Made by a program: the position numbers and the translations under genes
The notes under the pieces: generated by a model
The model's database searches: none
Seen by the model: the letters and a program-made list of their open reading frames with translations, nothing else
What the model was told of the DNA's origin: nothing
From: Darksidea phi
Lineage: Eukaryota; Ascomycota; Dothideomycetes; Pleosporales; Lentitheciaceae
Direction of reading: 5' to 3'
Length of the DNA: 64,000 bases
Assembly: GCA_030770425.1 (NCBI GenBank)
Contig: JASJFT010000129.1
Coordinates: 62,001-126,000, forward strand
Shown here: positions 31,789 to 46,406 of the stretch, in pieces
Layout: each line of letters begins with the position of its first letter
Position numbering within the stretch: the first letter of the stretch is position 1

Positions 31789-32705
31789 CGTGTGGTTCTG
31801 AATGCGGTGGAGAGTGTGCTTAAGGACCAGCCGACTCTAATTCGAGAAGTTATTAATCGTTCAACGTAATGTCATGAAATCAGCGCTCACCAGCCACGCT
31901 TCAATATATCTGTGACCCGGCACCGTCCAGTGTGTTCGCAGCCGACGACACCAAGTTGAAGATAAGGACTGGTCAAGTCTCAGAGAAGAAATGGCAGTGC
32001 TAGAAAGCCACTAAGCAAGTCGAAATATAGTAGTGGGTATGGTCTTGACGCCTAGGGCGGGAATGCTTTTGCCAGCAGATGAGAGGGAGGAGTAGTGGAC
32101 GTCTGAGAAAGACATTAACAAGATCAAACTGTGGTAATGTATGAGGTAAACCTTTATGTAGGTGAGAGTGTAGTGACTCCGGAGTGCACAAACTGAGAAG
32201 ACGAGAGATGGTAGGCGGTGAGAGTGTATGCAGCAGAAGACCATGACGGATTCTATCTCACCTCAAATGCACCCTGCCCTCTCATCTCGACTTCTAACAC
32301 CGCAATCATCCCCTAACCACATTACCTAACCACCGCACACGCGCAATGAACACTCTCCTTATACATATAAATGCATTACAACCTATACGCCCGTTTCATG
32401 GGGAATATCGCCATGCACAAACTCACAATCTGAAGGCTTCCAAAGCCGCTAAAAAGGACAAAAGAGATGGGTATATCTGCGTAGAGCAACCCGCAATCCC
32501 CAAACCATGAAAGAACGACTCCGTATCCCATGCAGATGACAGACTCGAGTAACCCCCCATCCTGGAGCTTGACCGCAAACTCCTGTACCGCCCTAGATAA
32601 ACCCGTAATGAAGAAGAAAACAAAGAAAATATAGCCCATCTTAAGCTTATGGTGTGTGTATGTGAGATGTTAGTGCCTGGTCTTGCCAAGTCACTCATTC
32701 CCACC
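31789..32705. other. Boundary region between accessory and core genes
   Basis: About 900 bases holding the promoter of H and the 3' end of the dynein gene. A minus-strand open frame of 87 codons (32376-32639) encodes a hydrophobic peptide with two or three possible membrane segments (GYIFFVFFFITGL, ISFVLFSGFGSLQIVSLCM). It starts 66 bases after the dynein stop, so it more likely lies in the dynein 3' UTR than in a separate gene, but a small membrane protein cannot be excluded. Confidence 0.35.
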
Positions 32706-35700
32706 TCAACCCTCGGCCTCAGCCATGACATGTTCCCCTTCGTCCAACATATCCACCACCCGCTTCAAATTGCCTACCATAGCACCCGCTTGTCCAACAA
32801 GTAACAGCTTCTCCGCATTAGCAGGCAAGCCCAGATAAGTCGGCGGCTCACGCTCTGGCAACTCATTAACCCAACCCATAAAGTCTTTCCAGCCAGTCGC
32901 CGAGGGAAGCTCAAGACCGTCGCTAACCTCCGTATCCTTGACGATCTTGAAGTGGTCCTCAAACGCCACAGGAGTCATGCATTGTTCAACGAGAGAAGCG
33001 AGCGTGCGGAAGTCGCCTTCGTCGTCGATCTTGCCGCCATACATTTCCGTGATGAGTGTACGGATCATGTCCCAGGGGATCTTGGCCGGAGCAATATTGG
33101 AGCGACCTTGGGCGACGTTGTCGATCCAGGTATCGATGATGAAGCTGCAGCATTCATACTAAGAATGTATTAGCAAAAGAATCAATCGAAAGAACATAGT
33201 CAAACTTACATCGCTGTCATTAAACTCCCAAAAGCCCTTCCATCCCAAGCTAGGCGCATATCGCAGGCGCTCCTGCACCACTGCGTGAAGGAAGGATAGC
33301 AAAAGGTATACACGGGCCTTCTCGACAGGCTGTTTGTTGGCCTTTTCCGCTAGCGAAGACAACGAGTCCTTCATGTTAGCGCGGATGCCAGCCGGCTGTT
33401 CATAAGACAAGACACGAGACGCGCGAAGGAGGTTGACTGGGATCTTCGGACTGGACTCCATTGACAGGAAGAGACGGAAGTCGGGGTTTGGCTTGAGCGC
33501 CTCAAGCCTCTTCTCAAGCGATTGAAGCCACTGTGGAGCCAAATGAACGTTCTTGACCAAAACCCAGTTGCCCGTTGTAGCCGCGTTGCTGATGGCTTTG
33601 TCGGCGGTCGCGGCCCCCTCATTGGAACCCATGGCAATGTTCGAGCAGGTGACATGCTCCCTCTCGACCAGGTTATCTACCTTGTAACTAGCATCGAAAC
33701 CAGGGCTTGAGCTAAGTGCGACGGGTGTTGTGGCGTTAACTTGCTTGACAATCTCGCTCAGGTCACCACCGGCATCTAGTAGACCTTTTCCGAGCACCTC
33801 GGTGACGAAACGCTCAACAGCAGGCACGAAGCGGTCCACACGGAACAGCTTGACCAGGATGAGTGATCGGAGGAGCTGGTCGAACTTGTTGAGATCTTCT
33901 GGCCAAAGTGCAGGCACATGACGCTCTCCAAGCTCTTCGGTGAGGAAGGCTTCCCAGGCGTTTGCATCGACCTTCTCGATTTCGGACTTGAACAACGGGA
34001 TCTTCGCTGCTCGAGCCATTGCTTCGTCTTTGCGTTCGGGTTGGGTGGATACATCAACCCCCTCCAGATCGCTATCGAGAATGACGTCGATGAGAGTCTT
34101 GTCCATCTTGTAAGGAGCGGCTTGCACCAAGAGCATCGCGAGCGTGACCCGATCTTTCTGCAACAGCGAAAGCGAAGTACGACGATAGGCATCGACGAAA
34201 AGATCTGTGATGATTTGATCAATGCGAGCCGCATGCCCAGTAATGCCAGAATTCCCGACCTTGCGAAGCACTGCTTCGAAGATTTGCGTGAAGTACTGGA
34301 GCGAAAACTGGTAAAAGTGATTCAGGTGGTGAAGTTGCTCCAGAACCGCAAAGACAGCCGAGCAGGATCGAGCGACGACAGTGTATTCCTTCGTGATGTC
34401 GTCAACTTCCTTCATTACACCTGCAGTCGAGGCCACCTTCTGTGAGATCTCCGCGGCCTCCTTCTTCAATGTCTCCAAGGTCGCAATGACACGATCGTCG
34501 TCAAGAATGTTACCTTGCGACTCATTAAGGGCTTGGAGTAACCGCTTTTCTAATTGTCGAAGATGGACGCTGAACTCGCCCTGCATCTTGATGAGATTGG
34601 TTCGTCGCTCGTCCACGTCCGGCCTCTCAGATTTGAGTACTTCGTTGAGAGTCTGAGTTTGCAAGCTGCTCTGCGTGACCGTAAAGTTGACAAACGTGGT
34701 ACGACTGCAGATATCGGGAGCGAAGTTGGCCGACGGATCGCGGGTAGACAAGTACAGGCGGAAGGCGGGCGAAAAGTCGATTTCTTGCTTGCCGAGTTGA
34801 ATGAGCACTCGTCCGCCCGTCTTCTGGTACTCCTTGTTGAGCACATGGTTGAGGATCGGATCCATATACTCGGCGTCTTGAATCAGTATCGGGTTACCGA
34901 AACGAAGTGAGCTCTCAAGCTGCTTCGTGAACGAATCGTCCAAGAAGCTGGTGACAGTAAGGCGACGATCTTTGCATTCATTCTGTAAAAATTCCGCGGT
35001 CCGACCAGATGGGTCAATAATAAGCGGGTACCGGTTGAAGCGCTTGAGGATAATAGCGTTCTCCGTGCAGAGGTCGTCGACAGGCAGGCCGTTGTGCTGC
35101 CACGTAAGCCTCTCGTCAGCTGTTGAGAGGTACTCCGTGAACGGGTTCGGTGTCTTGAAGGAGATACCCGAAAGAGACAGGTGATGCAACCAGTCTTCTG
35201 TCATGGTCTTCCTGTATTGCTGGTCATAGTAACCTCCATAAGCGATAAAGGCTGCCGCAACCAAGACGTCGCCCACAATTGTATCGATCTGAGAGTCAAA
35301 GGAGTGGCTACTCTCTTCCCATCGTACCCGCTCGGAGGACAAACTGTCTAGAAGCTTCAGGCTTCGCTCGACCTTTGCCTCGACCGCCTTCATCTCAGTC
35401 TTAATCTCTTGTGTCTCAGCGATCAATGCCGCATATTCCGTCTTGTATTGCGCAATGCTCTCCTCCAACTTCTGAATCAAAATTGTCGTTTCCTTGGCCT
35501 CATCCTTCGTTGACTGCGCAGCAGCCTCCAGCTTTTCGACCTCGTTGCGAAGAGGTCCGACGCGATCGAGAATGTCGGAGTAATTAACTTGAGCCACTGT
35601 CCACTGCACCAACGGACCGCAAGCTCTGGAAGCACGATTGACTTTCTCAAAAGTAAAATCGTCTTTGGAAATATATTCATTCACCATCTTCTTGCGGAGT

Positions 35701-38700
35701 GCTGCGGTCATCTGCCTCTCATTGTCGAACGAAACGATGCAGGCAATGAAGTCGTCACGTCTGACGACAGCTTGGATGGTCCTCCAACTGTCGACTTTGT
35801 GCCCGAGGAGCGTGCAAACGGCCTCGAGTGCCAACTTGACACCCGTTGGCGGGTTGCCCATGGATCGCACTTCGGTAAGATGCTGTCGCTTAATGTTCTG
35901 CACGCTTTTCTTTGCCTCCAACACGGCGGGTTCGGCAGCGGCGAGGTCGTTCATCACCACCTCTTGACGCTTTCTGATTTCTTCGTCGTCCTTGGCGAGC
36001 TGAGCCTGGATCTGGATGGAGCTGGTCTTCTTCTGCTCGGCCTCACGCTGATCAGCAATCATATGCTGTAGCTTGTTGTTCGCTTCGGCGTCCTTCTTCT
36101 CAAGTTGCGTCTTTTTCCCAGCCAGACTCACTCGCAGCTCCTGCACCTTGTCGACCGTCTCCCTAAGCTTCTCCAAACCAACGTTGAGATGACGTTGTTG
36201 TTCCTCCAAATCCTCGCGCTTTTCGTTATAAAGCTTGACGTACTGCGCTACAAAGTCCAAGAAATGGCGGGGTGTGAGGTACGTCTTCTTGTTCTGCTGT
36301 TTCTGTAACTTCCTGTTGAAGCCATGGAGAGAGTGATGAATGTACACCATAGCATTGACAACGGTCTCGCGGTGCGAAGGGGGGAGATTGAGGCCACGGT
36401 AGGCGACGGGGATGCTGTAGGGGGCGTTGAAGTTGGGACGATCCAGATCGACCGACTGAGTAAGCTCACTACCAACCTGGTAAAGGGCTTGGTCCGACCA
36501 GTCGCCAAACCAGTTGAGGACACAACGATTGAACAAGGCGGGACTAGTGGCAGCCTTTGACGATAGACCTCCCTCGGGCGGGTTCATGGTAAAGACGACG
36601 TGCAGGTTCTTGACAATCTGCTCGGTGAACCACTTATAGAGTTCCTCCTGCGAGTCCAGGATGGTGCCTTGTCGCTGAGCACCTTCCTTGATGGCCGTCA
36701 TCAGGGAGGCGTATTCATCGCCTTCGAAGAGGCCTGGGACTTCAGCGTTTGCAAGCAGTGTGTTCATGCGCTCGAGGAATCCAGAGTCCAAAACGTTGGC
36801 TTCGTCCATGATGAAGCAGATCTTCTCGCCCTTGCACCCACACCGGCGAAGCACATTCCGCAAATCCTCGTCAAAGTCTTCGCCAGAGTATTTGCCGTGC
36901 ACCTTGATCTGGTAAACCTTCAAACCGTTCATCCAGGCAACGAAGCGTGACAAAGTCGTCTTTCCAGAACCACTAACACCGATCAAGATGAGATGACCTT
37001 GTGGTTGACGGAACACTCGGTCGATGCGAAGAACATGCTCGAGCACATCGTTGAAGAGGATCAAAGGAACATCGACCTCTTCTTCGCAGAAAGTCTTGAG
37101 GCGTGCCTTGACGAAGTCGCGCAGGTGGTCGCGCTCGACCGGTACGTAGTTCTTTGACAGCCAGTTTGAGAAAAGGATAGGGCCGCCAAGCGCCTTGTCT
37201 TCGTCAATGTTAGGGAAGTGCTCCATGGCTACGCGATGTATGCATTCCTCGGTCCACTTTCGCTCGTCCTCGGCGATAAGACGGTCCTGGAATAGTCGAA
37301 GAGCCTCATGCGCCCAAATCCTGATGAGACCTTCCACAGGCAGGGTCTCGAGCGGTCGCAAAGCCTCGTACACACCTCGAACCCACCGCGTCAACTCACG
37401 AGGAGAGTAGACGTAATGGGGCTGGATATCGGGAGTAAATCTCTTCTGCGATTCTGCGTAAAGTTGGACCATCGCTCGGGTCAAGGCCTCAGAGTAACCG
37501 CGCAATGTGGGAATGATCTTGAGCACGGCGCTATTGAACGTGCCATAGATCTGAAGCAAAGACTGCTCACCAGGGTAGTCGACCATGATAAGCGGAGCAT
37601 GGCGCAAGAACCGAAGACCCATAGGCGTACGACCAGCGTCTGTCGGAGGGTTGCATGCGCCAACGAACTGGATGCGGTCCAAAGTAACCCAAGTCTTGTC
37701 GGATGTTCTCCAGAAGCCGTTCTGCTCGACAAGCTGTCGCAAGAAGGAAATGGCTCGCTGGGTACCATACTTGTCAGGTGCGGGCAGATTGATTTCATCG
37801 CAGAAGATGATGAGCCATCTACCAACTTGGGTAGGCGTGAGCTGAACGCCGTTCAGAGTCTTCTTGTACTCGCAGTACTGCTCGAACGTCTTAATCAGAA
37901 GATCCGGGGTCGTGGCGCTAGAGAAATTGAGACCGACGACTTGCATATTGGGCAACTTGCGGAGCGCGCTGAACAAGGTCATGGTTTTACCGGAACCAGG
38001 AGGACCGCAGAGGAGAAGAGGCTTGTGTTCAGCGAGCCAGGAGTAAAGAACATCTTCGTGGCGCACGGTGTCAAGAGTCGGAATGACCACATCAGTCTGA
38101 ATGATGGAGTGTGTGTTGACCTCCATGTTCGGAACCTGGTTCTGCCACATGTTCCAGTCAGATTTGTCCGGTTTGACGTCGTAATCGATAAGAGACGTAG
38201 ACTCGTTCAGTGGAGGCAGTTCGACATCTGTAAGACCCGCGATTAGATCGCCAAACTGTTTGCGCTCGGTAAGAGGGCAATCGCCGACAAGGGCCCACAC
38301 TAAGGCAAGAAGCAGCTTCTTCGAGATGTAGGCCTCCATTTTGTCGTCCTCCAGTGGGAAATCCTGGTGCTGAACGTTGTACTCTAGCACATTCCGGCAG
38401 GCCTTATTGAGCAGCGAAAACAACGTGTTCAAAGCACGAATATCGGTGTACTCCATAATGTGCTTGAACTTTCTAGCCAAGCTAAGCGCCTTTTCGATGA
38501 AGTGATCTTGGGTAAGCTTGATGTGCAGGTACTCCGCAATGAGGCTTTGAGTCGCGAGCGTCTTTTGAGACATCTGGCCCGGCGCAACTGAATCGTCCTC
38601 AATGTCGTCGAACGGAACGGTCTTCAAGTTCTCAATGTAGTTCTTGATCATCATGTCGACATCGACGGTATCGTCGCTGAACCAGACCATACCACAACGA

Positions 38701-41700
38701 GACACGGTGGCGAGTGTAGCATACTTCAGCGTCTCAACTTCAAACATGATGCGGACATTCGGCGGCAGATTGAGACGCTCGCCGTTGGGCAGAGTGAGAA
38801 GTTTGTTGTCGTCGAGAACAGAGTTCAAGTTTTCAACCCACTCTGGGTCGACGTCGCCGTCGAAGACGATCCAGTGTCGCTTGCTGTCTTCACCACGAAG
38901 GTTGTCAACGATCTTTCGCAGAATGCTTGTAAACAGTCCATCCGTCCATTCGCGGGTTGTGCTGTCCAAGGTTCCGTAGAGCATCTCCTTGGACATGACC
39001 TTAGGGTCGATGACGTGGCAGACGCCCTCTACGCCCTCCACCGTCTGAAGAGCTGCGAGCAAAGTCTTCCAAGCAGCAGATTTACCAGATCCAGAGGAGC
39101 CAACCATCATAACACCGTGGTGCAAGTTCTGAATTTGGTAGAGCTGAAGGATCTTCGTCATCCAAGCGTCGCTGACGACGAGCTTGGACTCTGCCGCTGA
39201 TTTGCGAATGGCGTCCTGAAGTTTGTCGAGAGGCGCAGGAACGTAGTCGACGCCAGGGAAAGCCTCTCCTTCAATCGTCTGCATGGTTTCGGCATCAGAC
39301 CGGATCAGCTTGGGTGCCATGGTTTCGCGCAGACTCTGGACGATAATTTGAGGTTCCATGACAGCTTCATCAGCCTCTAGACCTTGCAAAGCAATGCGGG
39401 CGCGCTTCAAACCACCGGAACTAACGAGCACACTCTTCAAGGCACGCAGACCAAAGTCGTAGTGAGCCTGCTTCGAAAGACCAGCAGCGCACTTGTCGAA
39501 GAATGGAACAACTTGTTTAGACAGCTCCTTGGCCTGTGAGAAACCTTGCGAGTAAAGCATGACTTCGGCGATGAGCTCCTTATCTGGCTTGGACATAGCA
39601 ACGCTGCGGAAGAGCTTCTTCAAATTGTCCGGCAAGTTCGAACGCCCAGCATATCCGGGATTCATAGTGATGAAGATACCAGTGTTGCCATTGACACGGA
39701 GCTGGCGGCCGATCAACTCAATCTGTGCTTTGTCGTCTTCGGCATTCTTGCGCAGACCAAGTTGAATATTCTGCACTTGCTGCGAGACGGCAGAGAGGAT
39801 GCGCTCTTCAAGTCGATTGAATTCGTCGAAACAACCCCAAGCACCGACCTGGCAAATACCGAGGAAAATGCGGCCCATAGCCTGGAAGTCAAAGGTATCA
39901 TCACAGCAAAAGACAAGGGTGAAGCGACCGAGCTGTACACCAAGAGCCTTAACAGATTCCGTCTTTCCGGTTCCAGCAGGTCCGTAAGGAGAGCCTCCAA
40001 GACGCTGGCACAGGGCTTGTGTGAGGGTAAGAAAACAGCGATCGGTAAGCGGAGTCCGGACGAGACGCTCCGCAACGCCGAGATATTCGTAGCCGTAGTC
40101 TAGCACGGAATTTGCCATCTTGATTTTGAGGCGCTGGAGCAAGTCGTTGGCAGGCTCATACATGTAGCGCATACAGAGAAGCCACATATGGTGGGTAGGA
40201 GAACTCGCGCCGACCTTCTGAAGCTTGTGGATGGTATCTCGTTGGTGGACGAACTCGGTAATCAGGTGCTCGCATTTCCTCCGTTGTGTGGCTTCAAGAT
40301 CGCCGAGCACGGACGTGGCGAGTAGCTTCAAAGTACTGACTTGTTTCTCATACAACTGAGGCAAAGTGGTGCCCTCTTCGGTAAGAGACTTCTCAACTGC
40401 ATGGGACCAGGCAATCTGAGTTCCGAGAACGACGACTTGGGCGGGATATTTGGCAATGTAAGCGTTGAAAGCCTCCGGGTCCATCACCTCGGGAACCATG
40501 AGCTGCTCGTATTCCTGGTACGCTTCAAAGGTCAACTCCGCCAGAGTCGTCTTCATGTTCATCTCTAATGCGCCGAGCCACTCGTTGATGCGCGGTGTCT
40601 TAATTAGCGAGATATCCTTCCGAAGTAACACCTCTTCGCCTTCTTTGGAGGTGAAGCCTTTGATGACGCCATCTTCGTCCGTGATAAGGCCCGAGATACC
40701 AGCAAACATCTTTCGCAGATGTTTGGCAATTCGCAGGGTGTCATTGCTATTGCCGATGATTTCAAGAAGATCCTCGTCGCCGACAAAGTAGAAACGAGGA
40801 AATGAGACACGCTCGCGCTCCAAGTACTCTCCAAGGGCCTTCTGAATCTTGTTCAATAGCTCAGCCAGACGTTCGAGCGACTTCTGCACGCCGGAGATGT
40901 TGAGCACTTCAAGCACAAAGGGCTGTCGCGAGACCTTCTTCATGACCGACAGGAATTCCGAGTTAATGTTTTGGAAGCGGGACGACTCCATAGGCAGCAG
41001 ATGCTTGATATCGGCATTGCCGGTAAAGACACCCTCAAGGTAAACCCATTGACGCTGCACATCGATCCAGACATCGAAGAGAACATGGACGCGATTGAGC
41101 TTGTCTTCCCAGGCCGAAGCATCCTCCTCGAATTCCTTGTAGTATGGAGAGTGTCGCATGGCTTGCAGTGAGTTCAGGTTTTCGCTGCATTTGGCGAATA
41201 GATCATCCCAACCACGAATGAGGCGGCACTTGTTCTGGTAGTTGACGAGTTCCAGAGAGTAGTTCTGCCAAGTCTCGCGGACCTGCTTCAAGAACTCTTC
41301 AAGCGCCATCTCGCCCTGAGCTTGTGTGATGACATCTCGAATGATTTTCTCGCTAGGGCCAAGCTTCAGGTCCCAAACATCACCCAGTGTCATGGAGATA
41401 GCTGAGTAGCGCTTGTGAGGCTTGAGGTTCTTAAAGATTCTAGCCCAATGGCGCTCCCGCACAGCGTCCGACCGCAGCTCGCCGAGAATGGCATTCTCTT
41501 TGAGCAACTGCTTCAGCGCGTTCTGGACATATTCAAACGCCTGATACTGCCGCATTCGGCTCGGCATATCCTTGGTCAACTTGAGGAGATTGTCGAGGTT
41601 CTGACGAAGCTTGCGCGGCTGGATACTGTTCCAAAGTGTATCGCGGAGGTCATCAATACTACTCCAGATTGTGGCGAGGGATGACCAGACGGACTTGAAG

Positions 41701-44700
41701 TCCTGTACTTCTTCAAGAACGGCGGTGAGTGCGTTCTCCGGCGACGATGGGAGACCGAGGGCTTCCTTTGCCTTTGAGAGGTTATCGGATTCAGTCTGTA
41801 GCTGGCTGAGCTTCTGGTCGAACTTTGCGAGGGTAGTCGAAGCATCCGCAGGGCGGATGTTACCGGCCACAGGCTTCTCCTCAGTCCACTCGGCAGTAAT
41901 GTCGGCAACCTTCTGGTTGACCACCTTGTCTTCAGCGACAATCTTCGCTCGGAGAGCATCTGCTTGGTCGTTGGCGATCTTGCTCTTCCGGTCCAAGACA
42001 TCATTAAGCATCTGCCACTCGTGGTCGATTTGGTCGATATGTAGCCACTCTTGTGGTAACTGGTAGCGCTGACGAGTCAAAGTCGATTGTCCTTGTCGGA
42101 AGGTCTCCACCTCAGGCTCCCATTCCAGTACCTTCCTCTTACATTGCTGGACCACGGTGATGAAAGAAACAGCCTGTGCGGTAGAAGAAGCTTCCAGAGT
42201 TTGTACTTCCAAGTCCTTTCGTGCCTTCTCGATTTGAGCGAAAACATCCAACATGCGCTGCCCGAGACGACCAGCGAACTTGCCGATGATCTCTTGCTGC
42301 CACTGATCATACTTGGCGTTGACCTTGTTCTGTACCTGTTCATAGTCGACCGTAACGTAACCGAAGCGGCGATTGATGTCGGAGGTGTCGAACGTCGAAC
42401 GGGTTTTCCGGATTTCCTGCAGTAATTGCAGCCATCGCGACAGATCCTCGCCAAGAATGTCATAGACGTTGTCAGATTGCAGGTCCCACAAAGACTGGAA
42501 CTGAAGCCACTCGTCCACGTAAGTTCCGATATCGCGGAGCTTGCCCTCCACGGCACCGTAGACTTGCATCAACGCATCTGTACATCGGCTCGGTAGATCT
42601 GAGAACTGGTTCGTGGAAGCATCGTCCTTTGCCTCTAGACGCATCTCGTATCGAGAAGCCTTTATTTTCTGCAGGGTGCAAATGACCGCGAGCCACTGCT
42701 GAAGCTGCTCCAACCAACTCGCGCGGGCGTATTCGACAGGCGGGTTGAGGTAAATGACTTGATTACGCATCGTGATCTCCAAAGTTAGGCGCGAAAGAGT
42801 GGGCTTCTCTTCGGTGGACTCTAGCGGTGCGAGTTGGCTGCTCGGTCGCCGGTCCCGGTCCCGGTCGTCGGCGTTGGCGAAGACCTCTATCCACAATGAG
42901 ATGGCTCGATTGAGCCGGATAAGCAGAACAGTCTCTATGCGCGAGTTCATGTCTGACACCCAAGACGCGAGGTTGGAGTAGTTCTCGAGATTTAGCTGAT
43001 CGACGGACCGTTGAATGATTTCCAGATTCTGGCGGAAGATTTCGGTCTTGTAAGGACATGTCTCCAACTCTTTCAGGGCCTTCTCGACGGTCAGGTTGAT
43101 AGCGTTCAAAGTAGCAACCTTGGTCTGTAGCAGGGACGTCGCTGCAGCAAAGTCGCGCACAAACTGGACATGCTTGCTCTCGCTTCGCACACTACCGGCA
43201 CCGCCGGTAGGGAACGCAGACTGTCGGATGTGGACATCGTAGGCGTGCACAAACGACTCCCACTTGAGCGGAACACCTTTGCCAACAAGCCCCTGTACAT
43301 CATTGAGGTAGCCATTCAACAACAAAGCAACGCCACCCATTTCGGCGATCGACCGCACGGTCTGAGTGTATGTACGTACGCTCTCCATCAGGCTGACAGC
43401 ATATGGATAGACTCGTTTGGCCTCTTTCGAAATATTGTTAATACCATGAGGCACCTGGTATCCACGCCAGGTAAGGTTCCTAACTTCCTTGAACAGAGCA
43501 ATGACCTGACCGTCGAAATTGACGTGTAGTTCAAGAATGTTGCCTGCAGCGCGGTTCTTATTGACCATGAACAGTCGGCCTGATATGGAGACATTCCGTC
43601 GTGCCACTTCTTGCAGCCACGATTCGAAAATGGGCCGTGTGTCGAGCTTCTTTTTGAACATGCTGCTCTCGGCCTGGAGCTTCTGGCCTTCAGCGTGGAG
43701 CGCCCAGTCTTTACCAAGGATATCCTCGATCTTGCCCATGTAATTCTCCAGCTGCGTCTCGATCTGCCGGGCCCAGATAACAGCCCCTGACACCGGTGGA
43801 AAATCACGCATCTGCGCCATCGCGTGAGCTTCCGAGTTTCCATACTGTCGCTTGAAGCGCTCGTGGAGAGCCGAAATGTCCTGCTTGACATTCTCGATCA
43901 GTTGGGTCTGGTACTCGGAGATCGCGCCTCGAATCTTCGGTCGCACGAAGAGAGGGTTGAACTTGGAGAAAACACGGAACATTTCGTTAGCCGTCTTGGC
44001 AGTTCCGAGGCGGTCTCGTAGTCTTGCAATGATGGAGTTTTCGACACGGGACGTCCGTTCGTTGTACTTTTGTTCGGCTTGTTCGAAGAGACGAGTGCCC
44101 TCTGGTGTCACATCGAGCACATCTACATCCTTCAAAACGTCAAAGGCCTTCTCGACTTCTTTGACAGCATCCACATCGCCCATCTCCTCCACGATAACAG
44201 CCTGCTTGGCACCGGAGCCATCGACGGATGCCATAGATGTCTGAGAACCGAGCACATTCACAATCGTCCTTTGCAGCTGCTCGTGGTTTTTTCGGAAAGT
44301 GGTGACATACCGAAGGCGCTCCTCGGTCTGGCGATGTCGAGCCGTAATCTTGATAAGGATGAACTTCTCATTCCTTCGTCTCGTCACTTCACGAGCAACA
44401 TCGGTGAACTCCTTGATGTTCTCTTTCCAAGTACGCCAGATGGCATCGGCATCGTCCATATGCGCTTGGAACTCTTGAAAATCCATCCTCATCAGATCTT
44501 TGCCGTCGATTAAGGCGTGCAGCTCATCATCGAGGTCGCCAGAGATAGCTTCCACAAGAGGGAGCGCTCGAGCGACCGGGTAAGGGCAGATGCGGAGCTT
44601 CTTGTTCATGTGGGTGAAGATTTGCTGGATCGCATCTTGCACCCTCGGTAGCGATGTGGCCGAGAGCAGCTCCTCGATAGGAAAGTCACGCATTAACTGG

Positions 44701-45821
44701 TTGTATTTTGCCACCAAGTCCGACGTTTCCTTCAATCCAGTATCCGCGCTGAAACTGACCGTGGCTTGGAAACGCTTCGCATGCTTGAGCACATCCAGTG
44801 TCAGCCTCACACCTGGGCTACTAAGCTGAGCCTCAATGTCGTCCAATCTCGATTCCATGGACAGCCAGAAGTTGATTTCCTGCGTAGCAGTGCCAGCCTT
44901 CGGATCTCTCTCGGTATGGGTGATCTTCCGGATCGACTTTATCCACCCGTTGACCGTTGACTGAAGTCCGTTCAGGAAGCTGCTGTCGGTCAGGATAGCG
45001 GCCGGCAGGAGATCAATGGACGGCTTGAGACCCCGCTCTTGTGCCGTCTCGAGCCCGTTCTGAATGACTGGATGTAACGGCAAGAGCAGCTCCGGGATCT
45101 CGACGTTTGAACCGAGATTTCCCAGAGTCAGGTCTAACTCGTTCATCTTTTTCTTCGCGGCCGAAATGCCCGTCCTGGCGTCATTGTCGCCCTTGCTATA
45201 TGCCCCCGTCAGACTCCGCTGACTCTTCGTATAATTATCAAAGTACGGCTCGATCGCAGTGCGAAGGACCGAACGTAGGAACTCATAAGGCGAGACATCT
45301 TGCGACGTTCCGTTATTAGAAGCTGTAAAACCGGGAAGTGAAGAAATGTGCACCTGGGCACTCAGGGGTATCGCGGGGTCTATGGGTATCTGGCGCTTCG
45401 AAATGACAATGTACGTCTCGCACGTGGGCGACGCGGTAAAATCGGAGGAAAGAGTGTACGAATAGTGCTGCGAGACGCCTGGTGTGACTGTTAGCGGGGT
45501 CGCTCCTTCTTCTTGGGGCGAGTGCTTGCCGTTTGGCGCATCCAGTCCGTCTATACGGGCCTCGGCGACCCGCTCCTTGACCACGTAGATGGCCGGCTGC
45601 GTCTCGAGCGCGAAGCGGGTGCAGCGCCGCAGAGTGTCCTGGAGCTTCGCCGGCGACAGCAAGCTACCAGGTGCGCGGAGGTCTGTGTCCGAGGCACCGA
45701 GAGTAGCTTCGAGCACTCTCTCGATATGGTCGACGATTATCTGCGGATCTATCGCGGGCGGTGTTGGGCTGGGTGTGCGTATGCTGCCGTTGGCCGCCCC
45801 TGGAGCCAGCGGTCCCTCCAT
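32706..45821 (-). CDS. Cytoplasmic dynein heavy chain
   Basis: Two exons: a 12.6 kb exon 45821-33210 (4204 codons) and 33158-32706 after a 51-nt intron; total 4354 residues, close to the usual fungal length. The N-terminal tail and linker run to about residue 1850. The six-AAA ring follows. The AAA1 P-loop [15 protein letters not shown] is near residue 1945. AAA2 has [11 protein letters not shown] (near 2240), AAA3 [11 protein letters not shown] (near 2605) and AAA4 [16 protein letters not shown] (near 2950). The coiled-coil stalk with the microtubule-binding domain spans about 3190-3510, then AAA5-6. The C-terminus ends shortly after [12 protein letters not shown], as in other fungi, which lack the long C-terminal cap of animal dyneins. 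It is the minus-end motor for nuclear migration and endosome transport in hyphae, working with dynactin and LIS1. Orthologues are nudA (Aspergillus) and ro-1 (Neurospora). All P-loops are intact. Confidence 0.97.
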
Positions 45822-46406
45822 GGTGTTGTTGAGATTAGTGCCGGCTTATAGACATGTGTTTCGCTGCTTCCGGTGCTGTATAAAGGAAGGCGGAACGAAG
45901 TATCGGGTGCGAAAGGCAGAAGGAGGGTGCGGGCGTGCCCTGAGGTGAGTGAGTGAAGTGTTGATGCCCCCAGGGTTTCCGAAGTTAGACAGAAAGTTGA
46001 CGCGACAGGTGGACGCGGGCGGGACGTGCACGTCAAGGCGCCACAGGACAAGGGACCCCCAGATCTGGGCGTGATTGGTTCTCCGATCGCGAAAACGGTC
46101 CTTGGTGGCTGATTTTCCTAGAAGCGTGCAACAGCGGTGAACGGTGACGTTGCGAGTCGCGTCAGTCGACGTTGACCGTTTATTTTTCTGCGCCTCTGTT
46201 GACGTTGCCCCTCATGTCCACAAAACACCTGAGCAGGAAAGCGCGACTCATCCCTCACGTGGTCCGGCACCTGTGCTTCGCCTATGCCACGTTCGGCTAA
46301 AGAGCAAACGGTTTCATCTCATATGCGTAAGGCTGGCAGGAACTGAAATAGCCATAAAATGCCGTATGCATGGTCCCAAGGACTAAAGACACTGATATCA
46401 TGATAG
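45822..46406. promoter_or_regulatory. Dynein promoter region / CLC 3' region
   Basis: About 585 bases between the start of the dynein gene and the stop of the CLC gene, both on the minus strand. An ATTGG (inverted CCAAT) box lies near 46074, about 250 bases upstream of the dynein start. No other gene is seen. Confidence 0.4.

Noticed and set aside
32706..33158. Dynein thought to be truncated because the animal-type C-terminal cap is missing
   Set aside because: After adding the last exon the protein is 4354 residues and ends just after [12 protein letters not shown], as expected for fungal dyneins.
37308..38246. 312-codon plus-strand open frame
   Set aside because: It is antisense inside the conserved AAA3/AAA4 region of the dynein heavy chain; the dynein reading has intact P-loops here.
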